Of a DNA stretch of 37,810 nt, positions 31,666 to 37,810 are shown piece after piece. A program made the translations under genes and the position numbers. Below the pieces are notes generated by a model, which did not search any database, was not told the DNA's origin, and was given only the letters and a program-made list of their open reading frames with translations. Numbering within the stretch: position 1 is the stretch's first letter; each line of letters starts with the position of its first letter. The DNA is from Ruminococcus sp. UBA4383 (GTDB lineage: Bacteria; Bacillota; Clostridia; Oscillospirales; Ruminococcaceae), in assembly GCA_002389995.1 (NCBI GenBank), contig DGRR01000095.1, forward strand, positions 1 to 37,810, written 5' to 3'.

Positions 31666-32286
31666 TTATTTCTTATCTCCTGTAAGCTGAATGATACAGA
31701 AATATACTATTTCATAAATGCTGTGCATTTTGAAATCCATATTTGCCTCACGCATTGCTTTAAGCTGTCTGTCTGTCGCAAATGTATACGGATAGATACC
31801 GAAAAGAAATGGGAAAAATACAAATATAAATCTTTCGCTGTCCACAGAAGGGAAAAATTTTTCAATGCAGGTTCTTACAGCGTCAATTGAAGCACCGTAA
31901 GCAATTTTAAATTCCGTCAGTTGTTCAGGGCGTGAATTTTCCTCCATATCGTAATGATTCATGGCAAGGAGTTTCAGCAACTGTTCATGATTTTCGAGTG
32001 TATGAGCGAGAGCCTTTGCAAATTCATCAGCAGACATGACTTCATTCTGTGCTGAAATTTTGTTTATTTCTTCTGCCCATTGAGTATATTCACGTTTCAT
32101 GAGTGCCAAAAAAATTTCCTCTTTTGTCTGGAAATAATTATATATTGAAGTCCTTTTGAACGAAGTGACAGCACCTATTTCCTTTATTGTAATTTCCTTG
32201 AAACTCATTGTTTTGTAGAGTTTTTCGCAGGCGTTTATGATTTCCTCTTTACGCAGAGCTGTAAGTTCAGGTGAACCTTTTGGCAT
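31666..32286 (-). CDS. TetR-family transcriptional regulator
   Basis: 206 residues. The N-terminal TetR helix-turn-helix lies within ~10-55 (MSFKEITIKEIG, FKRTSIYNYFQTKEEIF). The C-terminal helical domain (~60-206) should bind a ligand but has no recognised class signature. AAAGGAGGT precedes the ATG. A 13-bp palindrome overlapping its own -35 box suggests autorepression. No divergent gene shares that promoter, so other targets must lie elsewhere. Confidence 0.92.
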   Translation of the reverse strand: MPKGSPELTALRKEEIINACEKLYKTMSFKEITIKEIGAVTSFKRTSIYNYFQTKEEIFLALMKREYTQWAEEINKISAQNEVMSADEFAKALAHTLENHEQLLKLLAMNHYDMEENSRPEQLTEFKIAYGASIDAVRTCIEKFFPSVDSERFIFVFFPFLFGIYPYTFATDRQLKAMREANMDFKMHSIYEIVYFCIIQLTGDKK

Positions 32287-32318
32287 TATTATACCTCCTT
32301 TTAAATTCTGACATCATT

Positions 32319-32347
32319 ATTATAGCATTATTCTGACACAGTGTCAA
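32319..32347 (-). promoter_or_regulatory. Sigma-A promoter of the TetR gene
   Basis: On the minus strand, TTGACA (32347-32342), 17-bp spacer and TATAAT (32324-32319), a perfect consensus. Confidence 0.88.
32334..32346. promoter_or_regulatory. Probable TetR operator
   Basis: TGACAC-A-GTGTCA is a perfect 6-1-6 palindrome that covers the -35 box and part of the spacer of the TetR promoter. A bound dimer there would block RNA polymerase. Confidence 0.65.
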
Positions 32348-32415
32348 TATAATTGGAGATATTTTTTTAAATTATGATATTTTATACTAACAAATATATT
32401 TTTCCGAGACAGAAA

Positions 32416-32450
32416 AAAAGCTGTATAATCGTTCTGATTATACAGCTTTT
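32416..32450. terminator. Terminator after the HD-GYP gene
   Basis: AAAAGCTGTATAATC and GATTATACAGCTTTT form a perfect 15-bp stem around GTTCT. The T-rich flanks on both sides allow bidirectional use; the minus-strand operon ending at 32453 is the evident client. Confidence 0.88.
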
Positions 32451-32452
32451 TA

Positions 32453-34168
32453 TTATTTTTTGTCCTCTAATCCGAGATAATATTCTTCAAGCCGTGGGCG
32501 TGCGTTTACATAGGCATTTCTGAGAGCGGGGTCAAACTGACTTCCCATACCTTCCATAATAATCCTGTCAGCCTTTTCAAATCCGAAAGCTTCTTTATAT
32601 ACACGTTTGCTTACAAGTGCATCATACACATCTGCGACTGCCATTATTCTTGCTTCGAGCGGAATCTGTTCGCCTGAAAGACCTGTCGGATAACCTGAGC
32701 CGTCCCAGCGTTCATGGTGATAATGAGCGACATTTTCGGCTATTTGTTTAAACAGTTCATCATCTGTCTGGAGTAGGATTTTATGAATAACTCTTGCGCC
32801 TTCTTCTGCATGATGTTTCATCTTTTCATATTCTTCATCGGTAAATCTGCCGGGTTTACGCAGTACAGCGTCATCTACGTTAATTTTTCCGAGGTCATGC
32901 ATAGGGGCGGCTTTGATTACATCACGGCAAAATTCTTCTGTAAGCGGCAGTTTATTTTCTTTTATAATTTCTTCAATCAGAATACGGACACCCTCACTTG
33001 TACGTTTTATATGTCCGCCTGTTGAATTGTCACGGCTTTCGACCATCATAGCGAGACTCATTATAAGGTTATCATGCATTTCCGTGATATGTTGTGTTTT
33101 ATTTTCGACTTCTCTGCATAAATCCTCATTATATCTGTCGAGGAGTCTTATATATTTCTGATTTGCAGTGTCGTCCGTAAATGTAACGATATAACCTCTT
33201 TTGCGGTCATTGTCGTAGAGGTAGTTGACTTTTACGTTATATATTCTGTCGTCATCTGCATTATCCCACTGTACAGTATATATGAATGTATTTTTTTCGG
33301 GATTCGCCTTGAAACTGTCAAGGAAATGGCGGATTTTTCTCTGTGCGGGTTTATATCCGAAAAGTTCATCTGCCGCTGTGTATTTAAGTTCAGGGACGAG
33401 ATGTTTTGCAGTATCATTGCTGCCGAGGTATCTGTTTTTGAAATCAAATGATACATAGCCTATACCCTGTTCCTTTACCATTGAATCTATGACTGTATCA
33501 CTTATATCATACAGATTTACTCTGTATGCGATTATGAGATATATTATCTCTGCGATAACATAGCCGAGCGGTATGAGTTCAATTTTTGATATAAGTTGTT
33601 TCAGTACGAAATAGCTGAGTATACATATTGCATAAGGCAAAACAAGCAGACTGATAATTGTTCTGGGGACTTGTTTCTTTTTTGTCCATGAGTAGACAAC
33701 CGCTGTCATGCCGACTGCAAAAAAAACGAAAAAAGCTGTATAAACTACTGTATGCCATATACCGTATTCCTTTAAAACAATACCGTTTCCGTCTTTTATC
33801 TCAAATGATATTTCCTTGTAAAAACTGTCGTCATAACCGATATTCAGAATGGGAGCATAAAGAATCAAAGAAATTATAAACAGTGCAGTTCTTACCCATT
33901 TATTTATTTCTATCTGACATAATCCGAAAATATTCAGCACAATGAAAAGCTGTAAAAAGCAGCCGCTCAGATATATAATTTTTATTGCAGATATTGCTTC
34001 GCCGAGACTTTCGGATTTACATAACAGAAGATATCCGAGGCAGGCTATTGGTACAAGTGTAAATATCATGGTAAAATTTACATCAAAATGCCTGTGCCAC
34101 ATGAATATATAGATTACCGAACATATTACAGATACAATGAAAACACCGCAGTAAAACGTTTGTATCAA
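32453..34168 (-). CDS. Membrane-anchored PAS/HD-GYP phosphodiesterase
   Basis: 571 residues. About seven transmembrane helices occupy ~5-215 (7TM sensor type). A PAS-like region follows (~220-335; QGIGYVSFDFKNRYLG). The HD-GYP domain covers ~345-555, with MHDLGKI (HD pair, ~420) and HHERWDGSGYP (~483-493), so both metal-binding and GYP residues are intact. Such proteins hydrolyse cyclic di-GMP in response to a membrane or cytoplasmic signal. The start is a TTG at 34168 behind AAGGGGGG, 12 bases after the DUF4097 gene, making it the last gene of the PadR operon. No GGDEF domain is present in the window. Confidence 0.9.
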   Translation of the reverse strand: MIQTFYCGVFIVSVICSVIYIFMWHRHFDVNFTMIFTLVPIACLGYLLLCKSESLGEAISAIKIIYLSGCFLQLFIVLNIFGLCQIEINKWVRTALFIISLILYAPILNIGYDDSFYKEISFEIKDGNGIVLKEYGIWHTVVYTAFFVFFAVGMTAVVYSWTKKKQVPRTIISLLVLPYAICILSYFVLKQLISKIELIPLGYVIAEIIYLIIAYRVNLYDISDTVIDSMVKEQGIGYVSFDFKNRYLGSNDTAKHLVPELKYTAADELFGYKPAQRKIRHFLDSFKANPEKNTFIYTVQWDNADDDRIYNVKVNYLYDNDRKRGYIVTFTDDTANQKYIRLLDRYNEDLCREVENKTQHITEMHDNLIMSLAMMVESRDNSTGGHIKRTSEGVRILIEEIIKENKLPLTEEFCRDVIKAAPMHDLGKINVDDAVLRKPGRFTDEEYEKMKHHAEEGARVIHKILLQTDDELFKQIAENVAHYHHERWDGSGYPTGLSGEQIPLEARIMAVADVYDALVSKRVYKEAFGFEKADRIIMEGMGSQFDPALRNAYVNARPRLEEYYLGLEDKK

Positions 34169-34180
34169 CCCGTACCCCCC

Positions 34181-35023
34181 TTATTTCAGCTCAATTCTGA
34201 TGTCGCCTGTATCAGTTGTAAGCTCACACTTTCCGCCTGTAACGGACTGGGGGACATTGATATCACCTGTATCTGTTTTTGTGATAAATATCTTTTCACT
34301 GAGGAGAGTACCTTTTATATCGCCTGTATCGGTTCTTACGAAGATTGTTTCCGCATCACAGCCGTTGAATTTGACATCTCCCGTATTATTTTCGATATTA
34401 AACTGATTCAGTGCGATTACGTCTGTCATAACGATATCGCCTGTATCGGAAGAAAGGGTCATATCCGAAGCTGACAGGGAAGATAAATCCATATCTCCTG
34501 TATCTGTTATAATATTTATTTTTTCCTTTGCAGGTGCAGAGCATGACACATCACCTGTATCCAATCTTATATTGATATTTTCAAAAGAAAAGTCTTTTGG
34601 AATTTTGGTATCGCCTGTATCAGAGTAGATGTCAAGCATTTTATAAGATTTTTCGGGGAGATACACTGTAATTGAAGGTGATTCCGTTGATATGCCGAAA
34701 TTTATGTTGAGTTTTTGTGTGTTCTTACTGCTTATAGTAAGTGTATTGTTTTCAGTGTGTACATCATGCAGATTATTTTCTTCTTCATAGCAGATTACCC
34801 TGCATTTTCCGTCATCTGAGGGGAGGAAGCATATATCTTCCGTATCTGCTTTTATTTTTATGTTTTCAAAAGAATCGTCTACATCATAAGTATCTGATAC
34901 GAGTTTTACAGTGCTGAGTTTTTTAAAATCAAACCCCAAAAATGCAAATGCTGATATACATATAAGTATTCCTGCTCCGAAAAGTGCTGCTCCGCTCATT
35001 ATCCATTTTTTATTCTTATTCAT
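34181..35023 (-). CDS. DUF4097-type surface protein with DTGD repeats
   Basis: 280 residues. An N-terminal hydrophobic segment (~8-32) anchors or secretes it. The rest is a beta-strand-rich domain of the DUF4097 (putative adhesin) type with eight short DTGD or NTGD turns (e.g. DTGDIVM, DTGDIKG, DTGDINV) at roughly 17-20-residue intervals, consistent with a right-handed beta-helix. Typically found with a PadR regulator and a DUF1700 membrane protein, as here. The function of these modules is not established; envelope stress sensing or adhesion is proposed for relatives. It begins six bases after the DUF1700 gene. Confidence 0.85.
   Translation of the reverse strand: MNKNKKWIMSGAALFGAGILICISAFAFLGFDFKKLSTVKLVSDTYDVDDSFENIKIKADTEDICFLPSDDGKCRVICYEEENNLHDVHTENNTLTISSKNTQKLNINFGISTESPSITVYLPEKSYKMLDIYSDTGDTKIPKDFSFENINIRLDTGDVSCSAPAKEKINIITDTGDMDLSSLSASDMTLSSDTGDIVMTDVIALNQFNIENNTGDVKFNGCDAETIFVRTDTGDIKGTLLSEKIFITKTDTGDINVPQSVTGGKCELTTDTGDIRIELK
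34195..34625 (-). repeat. Degenerate repeat encoding DTGD turns
   Basis: Plus-strand copies of a TCNCCTGTATC-like decamer recur about every 50-60 bp, encoding the DTGD turns of the DUF4097 protein. This is a coding repeat rather than a mobile or regulatory one. Confidence 0.8.
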
Positions 35024-35029
35024 GATTCA

Positions 35030-35626
35030 TTACTCCTTATTTCCTACAAATGAGATTTTTATACCTAATATAAGTTTGCCTGTTGCGTTTATGACAGCCT
35101 TTGTAAGCCATATGCAGGCGAAAAATAAAAGTATTGCCAGTCCGACAGATGCCATTCCCATACCTGCGGAAAATAATGCTCCCACAGGATTACCGGCTCT
35201 GAGATAAGCCACAATTCCTGCCAGTCCCACAAATAATCCTGCCGCTGATGTTATGTCTGCCGCATACAAACATATTACAACTGCCCATACAACAGCATAT
35301 ACAGAAAACATAACCGCTCCGACCGATATAACAAGCGGTATCCAGACAGGTGCGCCGAGTATGAGAAGTAAAATTTCCCATGCTTTGAGTTTCCTTTTTG
35401 GTGTTACTTTTTTCTTTACAAGTGTTGACAGTGGGATTTCCGACATAATCTGTTCGACGACTGAATCAACGCTTCCGATTGCTTCAATAGCTTCTTCTTC
35501 TGACAAACCGTCCTCCATGCGGTCATTTATCATTTCGTTATAGAAAGCTATTCTTTCTTCGATATCTTCCTGAGGCAGACCAGAAAGTTTTTCTCTTAAT
35601 CCGTTCAGAAAATTTTCCTTATTCAT
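35030..35626 (-). CDS. DUF1700-family membrane protein
   Basis: 198 residues. The cytoplasmic N-terminus (MNKENFLNGLREKLSGL, then DIEERIAFYNEMINDRMEDG) is the DUF1700 signature. Two or more hydrophobic spans occupy ~80-185. It has no enzymatic motif. These proteins occur in operons with a PadR regulator and a DUF4097 protein and are thought to act as membrane partners of them. The start overlaps the PadR stop by eight bases, so expression is coupled. Confidence 0.88.
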   Translation of the reverse strand: MNKENFLNGLREKLSGLPQEDIEERIAFYNEMINDRMEDGLSEEEAIEAIGSVDSVVEQIMSEIPLSTLVKKKVTPKRKLKAWEILLLILGAPVWIPLVISVGAVMFSVYAVVWAVVICLYAADITSAAGLFVGLAGIVAYLRAGNPVGALFSAGMGMASVGLAILLFFACIWLTKAVINATGKLILGIKISFVGNKE

Positions 35627-35939
35627 AATTATTGTCCTCTCTTGTTATAAAATCGTATATGGAAATTATTTCTTTCCAATCTTCTTTGAACTCCTCAATG
35701 CGTTTCAAGCCTGAGTCAGTAATATGGTAGTATTTTCTGAGCCGTCCGTCATGTTCAACACTTCTGACCGTGAGCATATTTGCTGATTCAAGTCTTTTCA
35801 GTATTGTGTACAGGGTTGATTCAGAAAGAAGGATATACGGTTTCATTTCCTTGATAATCTGATAACCATATGAGTCTTCATTTTTTATTGCTGCCAGAAC
35901 ACACACATCGAGTAATCCACGTTTTAACTGAATATCCAT
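35619..35939 (-). CDS. PadR-family transcriptional regulator
   Basis: 106 residues, a one-domain PadR winged helix: LKRGLLDVCVLAAI, DSYGYQIIKEM, LSESTLYTILKRLE and the wing GRLRKYYHITDSGL. PadR proteins repress envelope or efflux operons, usually their own. First gene of the operon with DUF1700, DUF4097 and HD-GYP genes. AAGGAGAAG precedes the ATG. Self-repression through the direct TATATCAT repeat in its promoter is a plausible guess. Confidence 0.93.
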   Translation of the reverse strand: MDIQLKRGLLDVCVLAAIKNEDSYGYQIIKEMKPYILLSESTLYTILKRLESANMLTVRSVEHDGRLRKYYHITDSGLKRIEEFKEDWKEIISIYDFITREDNNYE

Positions 35940-35963
35940 AGAATACTTCTCCTTTCAATATAT

Positions 35964-35992
35964 ATCATATCACGAAGTATATCATTTGTCAA
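35964..35992 (-). promoter_or_regulatory. Sigma-A promoter of the PadR operon with TATATCAT repeats
   Basis: On the minus strand, TTGACA (35992-35987), 17-bp spacer and TATGAT (35969-35964). Two plus-strand copies of TATATCAT (35961-35968 and 35978-35985) flank the spacer and may be the PadR site. Confidence 0.75.
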
Positions 35993-36027
35993 GGTATATT
36001 TCTTAATTTTACAAATTATTCACAAAT

Positions 36028-36063
36028 AAAAAAACCAATGCCAGTAACTCTGACATTGGTTTT
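36028..36063 (-). terminator. Terminator of the glutamine synthetase gene
   Basis: AAAACCAATG-C-CAG pairs with CTG-A-CATTGGTTTT around TAACT (one mismatch). On the minus strand it runs into seven Ts, 20 bases after the stop codon. Confidence 0.85.
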
Positions 36064-36082
36064 CATCTGTTATATCAAATAA

Positions 36083-37810
36083 TTATACTCCGAAAAGAAG
36101 TTTGTCATATGCAGGGAAAGGCCAGTAATCTTCTGCTGTGAGTGTTTCGGCAGTATCAGCATATTTTCTGAGTTTATCCATAGCGGGGAGTATTTCATCA
36201 CGGATATATTCAGCCTGTTCTGTAATCACATTGATATTTTTAAGTTTTGAAGCGGCATTTTCGAGTTCATCGGTTGATAATGCGATATTGTCGGTAAGTT
36301 CGGAAAGTTCTGAAATCAGATTTGTTTCATATCCGCATACCGCACCGCAGATATTTTTCTTTGCGGCGGCAGATGATGCAGTATCGGCCGCAAATTTTGA
36401 AACAGCAGGGAGTATCTGTCTGCGAGCCATATATACCATAGTATTCGCTTCAATATTCACCTGTTTGATATAATTGTCAAGCATAATATCACGTCTTGAA
36501 AAAATCTCCGATTCTGTAAAGATACCGTGAGATACAAGCATATCAACATTCTTTTTATCGCATATTTTCGGCATACAGTCCGCAGTAGTCCTGAGGTTTG
36601 AAAGTCCACGTTTTTCAGCTTCTTCAATCCACTTGTCATCATAGCCGTTGCCGTTGAAAATTATGCGTTTATGTGCAGTTATATTTTCTTTGATAAGGTT
36701 ATGGAGAGATGTATTGAAATCGTTGGAATTTTCGAGGATATCCGCAAACTGTCTTAAAGATTCAGCAACAGCGGCATTAAGGTGAATATTTGCACAGGAG
36801 ATGCTGTTTGACGAGCCGAGCATACGGAACTCAAATTTATTTCCCGTGAAAGCAAACGGAGATGTTCTGTTTCTGTCGGTAGTATCCTTGCTGAACTGCG
36901 GAAGAACATCAACACCGAGTTTCATTTTTTCCTTTGCAATACCGCCATAAGGTATATCTTTTTCAATTGATTCAAGAATTGCCGTAAGTTCGTCACCGAG
37001 GAAAATAGAAATAACTGCGGGAGGAGCTTCATTTGCACCGAGTCTGTGGTCATTGCCTGCGGTAGCGACTGAAAGTCTGAGCAAATCCTGATATTCGTCA
37101 ACAGCTTTTATAACTGCTGTGAGGAAAAGTAAAAACTGTGCATTTTCGGCAGGAGTTTCACCGGGAGAGAGGAGGTTTTCACCTGTATTTGTAGATATTG
37201 ACCAGTTATTATGCTTACCTGAACCGTTCACGCCCTCGAAAGGTTTTTCATGGAGGAGGCAGACAAGACCGTGTTTTTCGGCAACTTTTTTCATTACTTC
37301 CATAGTAAGCTGATTATGGTCAGCGGCTATATTGGTAGTTTTATAAATGGGAGCGAGTTCATGCTGTGCGGGAGCGACTTCATTGTGTTTAGTTTTTGCA
37401 AGAATACCGAGTTTCCAGAGTTCACGGTCGAGGTCAGCCATATATTCGGCAACTCTTGGCTTTATTGAACCGAAATAATGGTCTTCCATTTCCTGACCCT
37501 TAGGCGGCATAGCTCCGAAAAGAGTACGTCCTGTCATAATCAAATCCCTGCGCTGTTTCCAGAGTTCACGGTCAACGAGGAAATATTCCTGTTCAGGACC
37601 TACGGAAGTCTTTACGCTTTTAACATTTTTGCCGAAAAGTTTAAGTATACGCATAGCCTGTCTGTTAAGGGCTTCCATTGAACGCAGAAGCGGTACTTTT
37701 TTATCGAGAGCCTCGCCTGTATATGAACAGAAAGCAGTCGGGATATAAAGTGTATTATCCTTTATGAATGCATAAGAAGTGGGGTCCCATGCCGTATAGC
37801 CTCTTGCCTC
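36083..37810 (-). CDS. glnN: Type III glutamine synthetase, N-terminus off the right edge
   Basis: 575 codons of a protein that normally has about 700 residues. The frame stays open to the window edge, beginning EARGYTAWDPTSYAF, so the first ~120 residues are missing from the window. Family features include GPEQEYFLVDRELW, NEVAPAQHELAPIY, DHNQLTMEVM, GSGKHNNWS, NDHRLGANEAPPA and NRTSPFAFTGNKFEFR. GSIII joins ammonia and glutamate with ATP; it is the dodecameric form common in Bacteroides and Ruminococcus and a major nitrogen-assimilation enzyme there. The first in-frame ATG in the window (37678) is internal and is not the start. It has its own terminator and is not linked to the PadR operon. 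Confidence 0.96.
   Translation of the reverse strand, partial: EARGYTAWDPTSYAFIKDNTLYIPTAFCSYTGEALDKKVPLLRSMEALNRQAMRILKLFGKNVKSVKTSVGPEQEYFLVDRELWKQRRDLIMTGRTLFGAMPPKGQEMEDHYFGSIKPRVAEYMADLDRELWKLGILAKTKHNEVAPAQHELAPIYKTTNIAADHNQLTMEVMKKVAEKHGLVCLLHEKPFEGVNGSGKHNNWSISTNTGENLLSPGETPAENAQFLLFLTAVIKAVDEYQDLLRLSVATAGNDHRLGANEAPPAVISIFLGDELTAILESIEKDIPYGGIAKEKMKLGVDVLPQFSKDTTDRNRTSPFAFTGNKFEFRMLGSSNSISCANIHLNAAVAESLRQFADILENSNDFNTSLHNLIKENITAHKRIIFNGNGYDDKWIEEAEKRGLSNLRTTADCMPKICDKKNVDMLVSHGIFTESEIFSRRDIMLDNYIKQVNIEANTMVYMARRQILPAVSKFAADTASSAAAKKNICGAVCGYETNLISELSELTDNIALSTDELENAASKLKNINVITEQAEYIRDEILPAMDKLRKYADTAETLTAEDYWPFPAYDKLLFGV

Noticed and set aside
1..37810. CRISPR arrays, tRNA/rRNA genes, insertion sequences or attachment sites
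   Set aside because: No spaced direct repeats, cloverleaf candidates, transposase or integrase reading frames were seen.

Overview
The window looks like a chromosomal segment of a low-GC anaerobic Firmicute, most likely a Ruminococcus-type member of the Clostridia. This is an inference from the AT-rich sequence with strong SD sites, a large type III glutamine synthetase at the right edge, a lipoprotein with a Ruminococcus-style threonine-rich linker, and many textbook sigma-A promoters. I saw no tRNA, rRNA, CRISPR array, insertion sequence or phage gene.

Region 1 (about 120-10,850, minus strand) holds a small hypothetical gene and then a five-gene nonribosomal peptide operon: type II thioesterase, a 2088-residue NRPS with order Cy-A-T-Cy-A-T, a SagB-type FMN oxidase, a second thioesterase with a Cys nucleophile, and a stand-alone T-reductase protein. 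Both A domains read as cysteine-type. The predicted chemistry is acyl-Cys heterocyclisation, oxidation to thiazole and reductive release as an aldehyde.

Region 2 (about 10,980-23,745, plus strand) is divergently transcribed from a perfect promoter. It encodes a formyltransferase-fold enzyme, an aaRS-like amino acid:[carrier protein] ligase, a PP-loop ATPase, two free-standing carrier proteins, a KASIII-like enzyme lacking its catalytic His, an ANL acyl ligase, an ABC/FtsX exporter, an Sfp-type phosphopantetheinyl transferase and a secreted Leu/Gly heptad-repeat protein. The NRPS has no loading module, so this set plausibly builds the starter acyl unit in trans. Regions 1 and 2 therefore look like one biosynthetic cluster whose product I cannot match to a compound I know.

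Region 3 (23,760-28,180) has a Thr-rich FN3 lipoprotein, an acyl-CoA ligase with a hotdog thioesterase, and an AraC regulator. Region 4 (28,190-31,660) is a queuosine precursor operon (queD, queE, folE, a GNAT gene, queC, queF) behind a preQ1-I riboswitch and terminator. Region 5 (31,666-37,810, minus strand) has a TetR regulator with an autoregulatory-looking operator, a PadR / DUF1700 / DUF4097 / HD-GYP operon, and a truncated glnN-type glutamine synthetase.
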